Shown here: piece after piece, positions 1-8,887 of the stretch
How the letters are laid out: every line of letters begins with the position of its first letter
Position numbering within the stretch: position 1 is the first letter of the stretch
NCBI GenBank assembly: GCA_028248455.1
Contig: JAOKHV010000012.1
Coordinates: forward strand, 1-47,791
Length of the DNA stretch: 47,791 bases
Reading direction: 5' to 3'
DNA from: Ascidiaceihabitans sp.
Lineage (GTDB): Bacteria; Pseudomonadota; Alphaproteobacteria; Rhodobacterales; Rhodobacteraceae
The notes under the pieces: generated by a model
Database searches by the model: none
What the model was told of the DNA's origin: nothing
Seen by the model: only the letters and a program-made list of their open reading frames with translations
Program-made: the position numbers and the translations under genes

Positions 1-1
1 C

Positions 2-361
2 ACAAACGGCCGTATCGAAGATTTACGCGCCGCTGCGGAAATCCTCAAAGGTAAGAAAGTCAAAGACGGTATCCGCGCGATGATCGTTCCTGGTTCTGGC
101 CTTGTACGTGCACAAGCTGAAGAAGAAGGTCTTGCTGACATCTTCAAAGACGCTGGCTTCGAATGGCGCCTTGCGGGTTGTTCCATGTGTCTTGCGATGA
201 ACCCCGATCAATTGGCACCGGGCGAGCGTTGCGCAGCAACCTCTAACCGTAACTTTGAAGGCCGTCAGGGCCGCGGCGGTCGTACGCACCTTATGTCTCC
301 GGGCATGGCAGCTGCTGCAGCGATCACTGGCAAACTAACCGACGTTCGGGAGATGATGTAA
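2..361 (+). CDS. leuC: 3-isopropylmalate dehydratase large subunit (C-terminal part)
   Basis: The 5' end lies outside the window; 119 codons in frame from base 2 are visible. LeuC with LeuD isomerises 2-isopropylmalate to 3-isopropylmalate in leucine synthesis, using a [4Fe-4S] cluster in the cytoplasm. The fragment holds the aconitase-family C-terminal block with the GCSMCLAMN motif, whose CxxC cysteines are cluster ligands in this family, followed by the conserved [20 protein letters not shown] segment. Its TAA stop shares one base with the leuD ATG (TAATG), so the two subunits are translationally coupled. The only unusual aspect is the truncation by the window edge. Confidence 0.97.
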   Translation, partial: TNGRIEDLRAAAEILKGKKVKDGIRAMIVPGSGLVRAQAEEEGLADIFKDAGFEWRLAGCSMCLAMNPDQLAPGERCAATSNRNFEGRQGRGGRTHLMSPGMAAAAAITGKLTDVREMM

Positions 362-966
362 TGGAAAAGTTCAACACACTCACCGGCATTGCAGCCCCAA
401 TGCCATTGATCAACATCGACACGGATATGATCATCCCAAAGCAATTCTTGAAAACCATCAAGCGTTCAGGCCTAGGCGTGAACCTGTTTGACGAGATGCG
501 TTATGACGACGATCGCAACGAAATCCCGACTTTCGTCTTGAACCAAGACGCATACCGCGATGCACAGATCATCATAGCTGGTGACAACTTTGGGTGTGGC
601 TCATCCCGCGAGCACGCGCCTTGGGCGATTGCAGACTTTGGCATCACATGCGTTATCGCGCCTAGCTTTGCTGACATCTTTCACAACAACTGCTTTAAGA
701 ACGGCATCTTGCCAATCGCTTTGCCACAAGAGCAAATCGACGTTCTAATGAAGGACGCTGAAAAAGGGGCAAACGCCCGCATGACAGTGGATATCGAAGA
801 ACAGACTGTCACAACCTCAGATGGCGAAGTGTTCAAGTTTGAAGTCGACGCGTTCAAAAAGCACTGCCTGATGCAGGGCTTGGATGATATAGGCCTTACA
901 ATGGAAAAGGCTGCATCAATCGATACTTTCGAAGCTGCAGCACAAACTCAGCGCCCTTGGGTCTAA
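361..966 (+). CDS. leuD: 3-isopropylmalate dehydratase small subunit
   Basis: This is the swivel-domain subunit that pairs with LeuC in leucine synthesis. At 201 aa it has the normal length for bacterial LeuD. The family motifs are intact: the N-terminal [14 protein letters not shown] segment and the substrate-binding loop [16 protein letters not shown]. The start is fixed by the one-base overlap with the leuC stop. leuB, which often follows in related genomes, is absent: the next 576 nt contain no recognisable gene, and two hairpins follow the stop, so the operon probably ends here. Confidence 0.97.
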   Translation: MEKFNTLTGIAAPMPLINIDTDMIIPKQFLKTIKRSGLGVNLFDEMRYDDDRNEIPTFVLNQDAYRDAQIIIAGDNFGCGSSREHAPWAIADFGITCVIAPSFADIFHNNCFKNGILPIALPQEQIDVLMKDAEKGANARMTVDIEEQTVTTSDGEVFKFEVDAFKKHCLMQGLDDIGLTMEKAASIDTFEAAAQTQRPWV

Positions 967-976
967 ATATTGGCTG

Positions 977-996
977 AATTGGTTAAAGCCAATTTT
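977..996 (+). terminator. Terminator-like hairpin after leuD
   Basis: AATTGG (977-982) pairs with CCAATT (989-994) around a 6-nt loop and is followed by a short T run (993-996), starting 10 nt after the leuD stop. An alternative register pairs ATTGGCT (969-975) with AGCCAAT (987-993). The stem is weak and A/T-rich. Confidence 0.4.
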
Positions 997-1013
997 CAAT
1001 TCAAAGTTGCAAC

Positions 1014-1040
1014 TTGTGGGCGCGGCTCTCGCGCCCACAA
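1014..1040 (+). terminator. Perfect GC-rich 11-bp hairpin downstream of leuD
   Basis: TTGTGGGCGCG (1014-1024) is perfectly complementary to CGCGCCCACAA (1030-1040) with a 5-nt loop. It lacks a following T tract, so it could be a transcript-end stabiliser or a Rho-assisted terminator rather than a classic intrinsic one. It lies 48 nt past the leuD stop. Confidence 0.5.
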
Positions 1041-1542
1041 CATATGTCATCACTCGCATAGGCTGACGTGATCTCGCCACATTTATGATGCCAGAACGCA
1101 CCACACCCTCCGCCTAAAACGCCACCTGTATTTGACGGCCCCGAAGACCGAAACGGTAACTGCAATCACGACAAAATCAGGCTGCGGCAACAATTCTTAA
1201 ACGGCCACATTGGCGAACCCATTGCCACCCCCCTTTGTCATCGCGGGTGACGCAAACCCAGCTCCTAACGCAGGTGAAGGGCGACGCAGGGCGATCATCA
1301 ACCTATTAGCTGATCAACGGGTCCAAGACGCCAAACCGCGCGGGAACAGCCCCACACAAGATACTGACACCGTTGATTGGTCAGAACCCCGACTGGGGAA
1401 CATGCGTGTTGATTATGTGCCGCCATCACGTTGTCTGGTTCGACATCACTCGATAGCCTCAGTCAGTTTTACCGATGTCCCCTTGTACCTGACAGTCGAC
1501 ACCATAAGTTAGAAAGTAACTTCAAACAAAAAGGCCAATGCC

Positions 1543-2415
1543 ATGAGCGATCCAACATATACACCACCGGCCGTCTGGACATGGGAGCAAAGCAGCGGTG
1601 GCAAATTCGCCAACATCAACCGCCCTATTGCTGGCGCGACCCACGACAAAGAGCTGCCAGTAGGCAAGCACCCTTTACAACTTCATTCCCTTGCGACACC
1701 AAACGGCGTCAAAGTCACCATCATGCTGGAAGAGCTTTTAGCGATGGGCTTTGAGGGCGCAGAATATGACGCCTATCTTGTAAACATTGGCGAAGGCGAT
1801 CAGTTCGGTTCTGGTTTTGTCGATATCAATCCAAACTCAAAAATTCCTGCGATGATGGACCATTCAGGTGACAAACCTGTGCGCCTATTCGAAAGCGCAT
1901 CAATCATGCTGTATCTTGCTGATAAATTCGGCGCATTGGTCCCAAGCGATCCTGTCGAACGCGCTGAGACAATGAACTGGTTGTTCTGGCAAATGGGCAG
2001 CGCACCATACTTGGGCGGCGGCTTTGGCCACTTCTATGCCTATGCACCGGAAAAATACGAATACCCAATCAACCGTTTCACCATGGAAGCCAAGCGTCAG
2101 CTTGATGTTCTGGACCGCCAATTAGCTCAGACCTCGTGGATTGCTAGCGACGAATACACCATCGCCGATATCGCAATCTGGTCATGGTATGGTCAGCTTG
2201 TCTTGGGCAACCTGTATTCAGCCGCTGAATTCTTGGATGTTGCGTCTTACACAAACGTTATGGCGTGGGCTGAAAAGATCAACGCGCGTCCTGCCGTTCA
2301 ACGGGGTCGCATGGTAAACCGTCGATTTGGTGAGCCATCCGAGCAACTTCATGAACGTCACGATGCATCAGATTTTGACACTCAGACTCAAGACAAAATT
2401 GGCGACAATTCCTAA
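1543..2415 (+). CDS. yghU: YghU-type glutathione transferase / disulfide-bond oxidoreductase
   Basis: A 290-aa protein of the Nu-class glutathione transferase family; E. coli YghU binds glutathione and has disulfide-bond reductase activity. The N-terminal extension with NRPIAGATHDKELPVGKHPLQLHS is characteristic of YghU and longer than in ordinary GSTs. It precedes a thioredoxin-like domain (about residues 45-130, with the NPNSKIPAMMD cis-proline region and the ESASIMLYL glutathione-binding segment) and an all-helical C-terminal domain (about 140-270). The ATG lies behind AAGGCCAATGCC. It is a single-gene unit, ending at a strong hairpin shared with the convergent permease gene. Confidence 0.9.
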   Translation: MSDPTYTPPAVWTWEQSSGGKFANINRPIAGATHDKELPVGKHPLQLHSLATPNGVKVTIMLEELLAMGFEGAEYDAYLVNIGEGDQFGSGFVDINPNSKIPAMMDHSGDKPVRLFESASIMLYLADKFGALVPSDPVERAETMNWLFWQMGSAPYLGGGFGHFYAYAPEKYEYPINRFTMEAKRQLDVLDRQLAQTSWIASDEYTIADIAIWSWYGQLVLGNLYSAAEFLDVASYTNVMAWAEKINARPAVQRGRMVNRRFGEPSEQLHERHDASDFDTQTQDKIGDNS

Positions 2416-2420
2416 AATCC

Positions 2421-2445
2421 AATAGGGGGTTCGCGCCCCCTATTT
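2421..2445. terminator. Bidirectional terminator between yghU and the ABC permease
   Basis: AATAGGGGG (2421-2429) pairs perfectly with CCCCCTATT (2436-2444) around a TTCGCG loop. A/T sequence on both sides suits termination of both convergent genes. The permease stop codon (2440-2442) lies inside the right arm. Confidence 0.75.
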
Positions 2446-4107
2446 CCCCCGCCCGACCTGACGACAGATCAAGATTACGGGCAACAACCCCATTGCAACA
2501 ATGACCAAGCTGGGCACCGCTGCGCCCTCCAGCCGTTCATCGGATGCGAGGCGATACGCCTGCACAGCCAAAGTGTCATAGTTGAACGGTCGCATGATCA
2601 GGGTCGCAGGGAGTTCTTTCATCACATCCACGAACACGATCAACAGTGCAGTCAACAGGCTGGGTGTGAGGATCGGCAAATGCACACGGCGCAATGTGCC
2701 CCAAGGGGTCTGCCCCAAGGATCGACTGGCGGCGTCCATGTTGGCGTGAACCAATGCTTGTCCCCCCTCATACGCCCCAAGGGCCGCAGCAGAGAACCGG
2801 ACAAGATAGGCAATGATCAGCAACCAGATGGAACCCGTCACCAGCAGTCCGGTTGAAATATCAAACGTACTGCGCATCCAAGCATCCAACGCGTTGTCAA
2901 AGGCTGCAAAGGGCACCAGCAGGCCGACGGCAACAACGCCGCCTGGCACTGCGTAACCAAGACGCGCTATGTAAGCTGTGGTGCTGGAAAACCGCCCCGG
3001 TTGCATACGTTGGAAAAAGCCAACTGAGACAGCCGCGCAAACGGTAACAACCGCTGCAATGCCCGCAAGGGTGAGCGAGTTTTGAATGAACGCTAGGTAG
3101 CGACTGCTTAGCAAATCTTGTTCTGATATCAGCCCCATGTTAAATAGAACAACAACAGGCAACACACACCCCAACAGCACCGGAATAGAACACAACGCAA
3201 AGGCCGCGAAGGCGTGAACACCGTGTAGCTGAAGCTGCGTCTTTTCCTGACCACCGCGTGCGGCATCTGAATATTTCGCCCGTCCCCGTTGGATGCGCTC
3301 CAACATCGCAAGCAGCAGTGCAAAACTGAGCAAACAAAGCGCAAGTTGTGCTGCGCCAACACGATCAGCCAAGGTGAACCAGCTTGTGTAAATACCTGTC
3401 GCGAATGTCTGAACGCCAAAGTACGCAACCGTTCCAAAGTCAGCGATCGTTTCCATAACGGCCAACAGAACACCGCCCGCAATCGCAGGGCGCGCCAAAG
3501 GCAAGCTCACACGAAAAAACGCAGACCATGCACTGCTGCCAAGGGCACGAGCAGCAAGAAATGTTGTTCCGCTTTGCTGCAGGAACGAAGCGCGCGCGAG
3601 CAAGTAGACATAAGGATACAAAACCAGCACCAGCATGAAGGCAGCACCACCGAGGGAACGCACCTCAGGGAACCAATAATCACGCGGTCCCCACCCCATC
3701 ACATCGCGCAGGGTCGATTGTACGATCCCTGGATGATCCAGTATGTAGGTATAAGCGTAAGCCAAAACATAGGAGGGAAAGGCGAGTGGCAGAACCAACG
3801 CGATTTCAAACAATCGCACGCCGGGAAAGCGTGTCATCGTCACCAACCATGCGGTGCCCACCCCAAGGCAAAGCGTCCCAATTGAAACCAGCAAAACCAG
3901 CAACGCTGTGTTGCCAACGTAGCGCGGCAAAACAGAGCCTAACAGCTGCGATACCGTTCCCGTACCACCATTGAACGCCGCGATGGCTACCGCCATCATC
4001 GGCAACAGGCAGATCGCCGCAACCAGTACGGCAACAGCGGATAGCCCAAGTGGCACATGGCGCGCACGCTTTTTCAATGCGGGGGTATATGCGGCGTGAT
4101 CAGTCAT
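2440..4107 (-). CDS. Fe(III)-type ABC transporter permease (two fused MetI domains)
   Basis: A 555-aa polytopic inner-membrane protein of the FbpB/SfuB/ThiP class, in which two binding-protein-dependent transport permease domains are fused. About twelve hydrophobic segments are visible. Each half carries an EAA-type loop that would dock the ATPase: ARALGSSAWSAFFRVSLPLARPAI in the first half and ASRSLGQTPWGTLRRVHLPILTPSL in the second. The second half also has the DVMKELPATLIMRP segment typical of iron and thiamine permeases. No periplasmic binding protein or ATPase gene adjoins it, so the cognate components must be elsewhere. Fe(III) is the likeliest substrate; thiamine or another solute cannot be excluded. 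Confidence 0.88.
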   Translation of the reverse strand: MTDHAAYTPALKKRARHVPLGLSAVAVLVAAICLLPMMAVAIAAFNGGTGTVSQLLGSVLPRYVGNTALLVLLVSIGTLCLGVGTAWLVTMTRFPGVRLFEIALVLPLAFPSYVLAYAYTYILDHPGIVQSTLRDVMGWGPRDYWFPEVRSLGGAAFMLVLVLYPYVYLLARASFLQQSGTTFLAARALGSSAWSAFFRVSLPLARPAIAGGVLLAVMETIADFGTVAYFGVQTFATGIYTSWFTLADRVGAAQLALCLLSFALLLAMLERIQRGRAKYSDAARGGQEKTQLQLHGVHAFAAFALCSIPVLLGCVLPVVVLFNMGLISEQDLLSSRYLAFIQNSLTLAGIAAVVTVCAAVSVGFFQRMQPGRFSSTTAYIARLGYAVPGGVVAVGLLVPFAAFDNALDAWMRSTFDISTGLLVTGSIWLLIIAYLVRFSAAALGAYEGGQALVHANMDAASRSLGQTPWGTLRRVHLPILTPSLLTALLIVFVDVMKELPATLIMRPFNYDTLAVQAYRLASDERLEGAAVPSLVIVAMGLLPVILICRQVGRGK

Positions 4108-4153
4108 TAAGGTCTATTACGACTAATTCACTCAGGAAATCCAGTGCTACATA

Positions 4154-5353
4154 TCACTCGTAGGTGCGCTGGTCCTCGATCACCAATCCGTCACGCGGCA
4201 AAGCACCGAGATCGCAGACCACAACCTTGCCCTTCATCTTCATCGTATCGACGACGCTGGCAGCATACGCATCCGCGTCACCGCCATCGCATTCCACCTG
4301 AACCGTTAGGATGTCTTGTTCGCCTTCACGCGATGCAATTACGCGGGCGCGGTCCACTTCCTCGTGACGTGACACAAAGGCAGCAACCTGTTCGGGGCGT
4401 ACAAACATACCCTTAATCTTGGTCGTTTGATCAGCGCGGCCCATCCAACCTTTGATGCGAGTGTTTGTGCGGCCGCATGGTGATTGCCCTGCCATAACAG
4501 CGCTCATGTCACCGGTAGCAAAACGGATCAGTGGATAATCTGGGTTCAATGAGGTCACAAGAACTTCACCAATTTCACCAGGGAACACAGGTGTGCCGGT
4601 ACCCGGAATGACAATCTCAACAATGATTTGTTCGTCTAAAATCATACCTTCCATCGCTGCACTTTCATACGCGATATTTCCAACATCAGCAGTAGCGTAC
4701 GACTGCAAACACGCAATGCCACGGTCCGCATATTCCTGGCGCAAGGACGGGAACAACGCACCACCACCAACAGCCGCTTTGGTAAAACCAAGGGTCACAC
4801 CCATTTGATCGGCTCTGTCCAAAATCACTTTCAGATAATCAGGTGTCCCAGCATAAGCAGTCGTGCCCACATCACGGGCCGCTGTCACTTGAAGTTCAGT
4901 CTGCCCAGTACCCGCCGGTAGAACAGTTGCCCCAACAGCGCGCGCACCAGATTCGAAAATCATACCCGCAGGTGTCAGGTGATACCCAAAACAGTTCTGC
5001 ACAATATCGTCTTTGCCAAATCCCGCAGCATGCAAGAAACGACCCATGCGCCACCAATCGTGAGTGATGCCTCCTGGTTCATAAATCGGACCGGGAGATT
5101 GAAAAATATGCGCCACGTTAGAGACGGGCATGCCACCAAAGGGCGGCTTTTCAGACTGCCACTTTGCCAGATCAGATTTGCGCAGAACTGGCAGCGCAGC
5201 CAATCCTGACAGATCCAGCAGTTTGTCAGCATCTGACACCGATGTGCCACCATGACCTGCGATACGCGCCAGTTGACCGTTCAGCGCAGCCAACTGATCG
5301 GCCTCGCGCTGGTCGGCGCTGCGTGTTTCTAGGTCGTCGTAAAATGTGGTCAT
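4154..5353 (-). CDS. Phenylacetate-CoA-ligase-like AMP-binding protein
   Basis: About 399 aa from the ATG at 5353; an upstream TTG at 5380 would add 9 residues but is less convincing. It resembles the PaaK branch of adenylate-forming enzymes: a YATADVG motif in the position of the adenine-binding YGxTE, RFATGD with the ribose-contacting Asp, a GRADQTTKIKGMFVRPEQV hinge, and a C-terminal ACT-like domain ending in a basic MKMKGKVVVCDLGALPRDG segment. The usual Ser/Thr/Gly-rich P-loop (SSGTTG) is replaced by IFQSPGPIYEPGG near residue 80, so phosphate binding may be altered. It is last in the Liv cluster, starting about 40 nt after livF. It probably activates, or once activated, the acid imported by the transporter; the substrate is unknown. 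Confidence 0.8.
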   Translation of the reverse strand: MTTFYDDLETRSADQREADQLAALNGQLARIAGHGGTSVSDADKLLDLSGLAALPVLRKSDLAKWQSEKPPFGGMPVSNVAHIFQSPGPIYEPGGITHDWWRMGRFLHAAGFGKDDIVQNCFGYHLTPAGMIFESGARAVGATVLPAGTGQTELQVTAARDVGTTAYAGTPDYLKVILDRADQMGVTLGFTKAAVGGGALFPSLRQEYADRGIACLQSYATADVGNIAYESAAMEGMILDEQIIVEIVIPGTGTPVFPGEIGEVLVTSLNPDYPLIRFATGDMSAVMAGQSPCGRTNTRIKGWMGRADQTTKIKGMFVRPEQVAAFVSRHEEVDRARVIASREGEQDILTVQVECDGGDADAYAASVVDTMKMKGKVVVCDLGALPRDGLVIEDQRTYE

Positions 5354-5393
5354 CAAAATCGTATCCAACTGGGTGTTCAAATGGCGTGGCGTA

Positions 5394-6218
5394 TCAGCTC
5401 AACCAACGCTTACGACGGCGGTACGACCGTACATCACGGAACGATTTGCGTCCGTCATCAGACATGCCTAAATAGAATTCCTTCACATCTGGGTTCTCGC
5501 GCAATTCAGCAGCAGGACCATCCATTACAACGCGACCAGATTCCAAAATGTAGCCATAGTGGGCAAAGCGTAAAGCGACGTTGGTGTTCTGCTCAGCCAA
5601 TAAGAACGACACGCCTTCGCTTTCGTTGATAGACTTCACGATACCGAAAATTTGTTCCACCAACTGTGGGGCAAGACCCATGGATGGTTCGTCCAAAAGG
5701 ATCGTTTCAGGGCGGGACATCAAAGCGCGGCCAATTGCACACATTTGTTGCTCACCACCCGAAGTATAGCCCGCTTGGGATTTGCGTCGTTCGCGCAGAC
5801 GCGGGAAATAGTTGTACACCATCTCAAGGTCAGCCGCGATGGCACCCTTACCGTCTGTGCGGGTGTATGCACCTGTCAGTAAGTTTTCCTCAACTGTGAG
5901 GTGCTCAAAACAGTGACGACCTTCCATCACCTGAACCACACCACGTTTCACCATGTCGGCGGGATCTGTTTCATGAACATCCTCACCACGATATTTGACG
6001 GAGCCTTTGGTCACTTCACCACGCTCTGACGCCAAAAGGTTTGAAATGGCCTTAAGCGTGGTCGTCTTACCCGCACCATTGCCACCCAACAATGCCGTAA
6101 TACCACCCTTTGGAACCGACAGGCTAACGCCCTTCAGCACAAGGATCACGTGGTTGTAGATCACTTCGATGTTGTTGACCTCAAGTAGGGTCTCAGTGTC
6201 TTGTCCGCTGTCCAACAT
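5394..6218 (-). CDS. LivF-type branched-chain ABC transporter ATP-binding protein
   Basis: A 274-aa ATPase of the HAAT (branched-chain amino acid type) importer. Walker A is GGNGAGKTT, the signature is SGGEQQ, Walker B is ILLDEPSMGL, and the H-loop position is occupied in LLAEQN, as is usual for LivF. I chose the ATG at 6218 because a GTG at 6263 would place the first 15 codons in the hairpin that follows the binding-protein gene. The C-terminal tail is longer and more basic (RSYRRRKRWLS) than in E. coli LivF. It sits between the binding protein and the PaaK-like gene; the real substrate may be an aromatic or fatty acid rather than Leu/Ile/Val. Confidence 0.93.
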   Translation of the reverse strand: MLDSGQDTETLLEVNNIEVIYNHVILVLKGVSLSVPKGGITALLGGNGAGKTTTLKAISNLLASERGEVTKGSVKYRGEDVHETDPADMVKRGVVQVMEGRHCFEHLTVEENLLTGAYTRTDGKGAIAADLEMVYNYFPRLRERRKSQAGYTSGGEQQMCAIGRALMSRPETILLDEPSMGLAPQLVEQIFGIVKSINESEGVSFLLAEQNTNVALRFAHYGYILESGRVVMDGPAAELRENPDVKEFYLGMSDDGRKSFRDVRSYRRRKRWLS

Positions 6219-6253
6219 AGGGTTCACTTCATTGTTGCAAAAATTTGGGGAAA

Positions 6254-6279
6254 CTGGCGGCACCCAAAAGCGCCGCCAG
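6254..6279 (-). terminator. Hairpin between binding-protein gene and livF
   Basis: CTGGCGGC (6254-6261) pairs with GCCGCCAG (6272-6279) across a 10-nt loop, 11 nt after the binding-protein stop. On the minus strand it is followed by TTTCCCC. This position is typical for an attenuating or mRNA-stabilising hairpin that raises binding-protein levels above the membrane components. Confidence 0.6.
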
Positions 6280-6289
6280 AGTAGTAAGC

Positions 6290-7573
6290 TTACTTACAGC
6301 CTTCTTTGATGTTATTTTCTGCCGCATAGGCTGCAGAATCCGCTTCAATCAACGGGTTAAGAACAGAGGCATCTGCTGGCGCAAATTCAGTAATCAAAGA
6401 CCACGATTTTGCGGACGCATCCCACTGGGCCACAGCTACATCACCACGACCACCATGGTTCTCACAAGTCACTTGAAACTCTGGCCCAAAGTTTGGCAAT
6501 CCAGCTGCCGCCATACGGGCTTCGGTGATGTTCAAAGCTTCCATCGCGTCACGCATATGCGCTGCAGTGATGTCAGAAACGCCGCTTGCCGCTTGAGCAT
6601 CTTTTGCAGCTTCCGCTGCCAAGAATGCCGCATAAAGACCACGGTTATACAAAACTGTACCAACCTGATCACCAGCACCAGCCGCTTTGCCAGCATCAAC
6701 AACATATTTCCGGATGTCATCAAATACGGGGAAATCTGCACCTACATTATGGAAAGCCAATGCTTTGTACCCATTTGCAGAGTCACCAGCTGGTAACACA
6801 TCGTTTTCAGATCCTGACCACCAGATTCCCATGAAATTTTCCATCGGGAAACGGATGTTTGCGGCTTCTTGAACTGCAACTTGGTTCATAACACCCCAAC
6901 CCCAAAACAGTACGTAATCGGGTTTTTCACGGCGAATTTGCAACCACTGTGATTTCTGCTCCTGACCAGGATAATCCACCGCAATCGTATTTAATGAAAA
7001 TCCGTGCTTCTCTGACAGGGCTGTCAAAGTAGGAATAGGCTCTTTACCATACGCTCCATTGAAGTGCAGCAAGGTGATTTTCTTACCTTCAAGTGACCCG
7101 TCATTTAGCGATAAGAAGTGGTTTACACCAGCGGATGCACCATCCCAATAGTTTACTGGATAGTTAAAGGTATTTTTGAAAACCTTACCGTTTTTAGCGG
7201 ACGTCCGGCCATAACCCATTGTGTGCAAAGGAATGCCATCAGCATCAGCTTTTGGGATCAACTGGTATGTGATACCAGTGGAGAGCGGTTGATAGACAAG
7301 TGGGTTTTGAGACTTCGTGGCCTCGTAACACTCAACTCCCTTTTCTGTGTTATATGCGGTTTCGCATTCAATCACGTTCGCAAGTTCACCACCAATTCCG
7401 TTGTCACGCTCATTCAGCAATGTGAAATAATCAGCGTAACCATCAGCAAATGGAATACCACCAGCAGCAAATGGGCCCGTACGGTAGCTCAGCGATGGGA
7501 ATACAAGATCCGCCATGACTGGACTTGCGGCCATCACGGCTGCTACAGCCATAGTTCCTAGTTTCATTTTCAT
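6290..7573 (-). CDS. Branched-chain-type ABC transporter substrate-binding protein
   Basis: A 427-aa periplasmic protein of the Peripla_BP_6 (LivK-like) family. A Sec signal peptide occupies residues 1-21, ending SPVMA. The mature part has the two-lobe pattern of the family, including GGIPFADGYADYFTLLNERD near the N-terminus and GAYGKEPIPTLTALSEKHGF in the first lobe. Paired cysteines (ECETAYNTEKGVECYE and the C-terminal CENHGG and EGCK) could form disulfides. At 427 aa it is longer than E. coli LivK, as is usual for the ligase-linked family found in proteobacteria. The start has a strong GGGAGG site. A hairpin directly downstream probably sets its excess over livF. Confidence 0.92.
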   Translation of the reverse strand: MKMKLGTMAVAAVMAASPVMADLVFPSLSYRTGPFAAGGIPFADGYADYFTLLNERDNGIGGELANVIECETAYNTEKGVECYEATKSQNPLVYQPLSTGITYQLIPKADADGIPLHTMGYGRTSAKNGKVFKNTFNYPVNYWDGASAGVNHFLSLNDGSLEGKKITLLHFNGAYGKEPIPTLTALSEKHGFSLNTIAVDYPGQEQKSQWLQIRREKPDYVLFWGWGVMNQVAVQEAANIRFPMENFMGIWWSGSENDVLPAGDSANGYKALAFHNVGADFPVFDDIRKYVVDAGKAAGAGDQVGTVLYNRGLYAAFLAAEAAKDAQAASGVSDITAAHMRDAMEALNITEARMAAAGLPNFGPEFQVTCENHGGRGDVAVAQWDASAKSWSLITEFAPADASVLNPLIEADSAAYAAENNIKEGCK

Positions 7574-7666
7574 CGAGGTTTCCTCCCTTGGATTTTCGAT
7601 ATGTGCCGAGTTGTCCCAGCCTTTCGTAAGACAGGTTTTAACCCGCCGTCATCAGCAGCCAATCCG

Positions 7667-8743
7667 TTAGTGCGGGAATGGCCACAGTCTTAATTTCTCT
7701 TTGGTAACGCGCCACAATTGAGCAAGACCATGCGGTTCCATAATCAGGAAAATGATGATCAAAGCCCCAACAACAACCAAATTCAAATGGGCTACGATGT
7801 CTGTCGGCCAACCAATCCAATCCACACCAACCAGCTTCAACGCCACCGGCAAAACCACCAAAAAGGCAGCACCCGCAAATGACCCAAAGATCGAACCGAG
7901 CCCACCAATGATAACCATGAACAGGACGATAAACGATTTCTGGATACTAAATGCATCACCAGCTTCGGCTGCACCAAGGTAAACCGCAAAGAACAACGCA
8001 CCTGAAATACCGATAAAGAACGAGCTAACAGCAAACGCGCTTAGCTTTGCCATCAACGGGTTAACCCCGATTATTTCCGCCGCAATATCCATATCGCGAA
8101 TGGCCATCCACTTGCGACCAAAAGCACCACGCGTCAGGTTGCGAGCAATAACCGCGCTGAAGATAACAAAAGCCAGACAGAACAAATAGGTCGCCCATGC
8201 TTCTGTATTCGGGCCTGTGATTTCAATCCCAAAAACTGTGCGCTCAGGGGCTGAGATTTGGCCAGAAGCCGAGTAGTTGTAGAACCACGGCACGCGGTTA
8301 AACAACCAAACGAGGAAAAACTGCGCGGCCAGTGTTGCCACTGCCAAATAGAACCCCTTGATCCGCAAACTCGGTAGACCGAACAAGACGCCAACACCCG
8401 CCGTGATCAGACCTGCAATCAGGACATGGATTAACATGCTGACTTCGGGAAACGAGGTCATCAACTTATAACAGGCATACGCCCCTACAGCCATGAAACC
8501 ACCTGTGCCCAAAGAAACCTGCCCACAATAGCCCACCAGAATGTTCAGGCCGATTGCAGCGATCGCGTAGATTAAGAACGGTAGGAAAATCGAATTCACC
8601 CAGTAGTCATTAATTGTGAATGGGATCACGAAGATCGCAACAAACAGGACCAAATAATAGCGATAGCGGTCAAACCGGATTGGAAAGGTTTGGCTGTCTT
8701 CGGGATAGGATGTGCTGAAATCGCCAGCTTCACGATAAAACAT
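7667..8743 (-). CDS. LivM-type ABC transporter permease
   Basis: A 358-aa inner-membrane permease of the HAAT family with about nine hydrophobic segments. The family hallmarks are ILVGYCGQVSLGTGGFMAVGAY in the first half and the late IIGGLGSIFGSFAGAAFLVV segment. I chose the ATG at 8743, which has GGGGAG eight nt upstream, over a TTG at 8758. It partners with LivH at 9206-10207, from which it is separated by about 460 nt that include an oppositely oriented small gene. The C-terminus ends in a basic cytoplasmic tail. Confidence 0.92.
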   Translation of the reverse strand: MFYREAGDFSTSYPEDSQTFPIRFDRYRYYLVLFVAIFVIPFTINDYWVNSIFLPFLIYAIAAIGLNILVGYCGQVSLGTGGFMAVGAYACYKLMTSFPEVSMLIHVLIAGLITAGVGVLFGLPSLRIKGFYLAVATLAAQFFLVWLFNRVPWFYNYSASGQISAPERTVFGIEITGPNTEAWATYLFCLAFVIFSAVIARNLTRGAFGRKWMAIRDMDIAAEIIGVNPLMAKLSAFAVSSFFIGISGALFFAVYLGAAEAGDAFSIQKSFIVLFMVIIGGLGSIFGSFAGAAFLVVLPVALKLVGVDWIGWPTDIVAHLNLVVVGALIIIFLIMEPHGLAQLWRVTKEKLRLWPFPH

Positions 8744-8887
8744 TAGTGTGCTCCCCAAACCGCAAACCGCGATCCGTTTTCATTAATTTTCAACGCGGCG
8801 TTAACTAGCAATTCACATTTCAGCGTTTCGCCACATTCTACCCCATTTCCTATCGCACATTCAGCGTGGGAAAACGGAGTGGGATCC

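Larger units (their letters stand above)
967..1542. other. 576-nt intergenic region without a recognised gene
   Basis: The stretch between leuD and the yghU-like gene contains two hairpins close to leuD (977-994 and 1014-1040, listed separately). The rest shows only a poor open frame at 1210-1512 with a TTG start, no plausible ribosome site and low-complexity proline/arginine-rich product. I see no tRNA fold, no repeat array and no recognisable protein remnant. The promoter of the downstream gene presumably lies in the last 150 nt, but I cannot point to a convincing -35/-10 pair. Confidence 0.6.

Noticed and set aside
1210-1512. 100-codon open frame after leuD
   Set aside because: TTG start without a ribosome site, low-complexity product and no family resemblance.
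3289-3885. 198-codon open frame antisense to the ABC permease
   Set aside because: Lies wholly opposite a clear permease gene and its product is rich in Arg/Gln/His, typical of a shadow frame.
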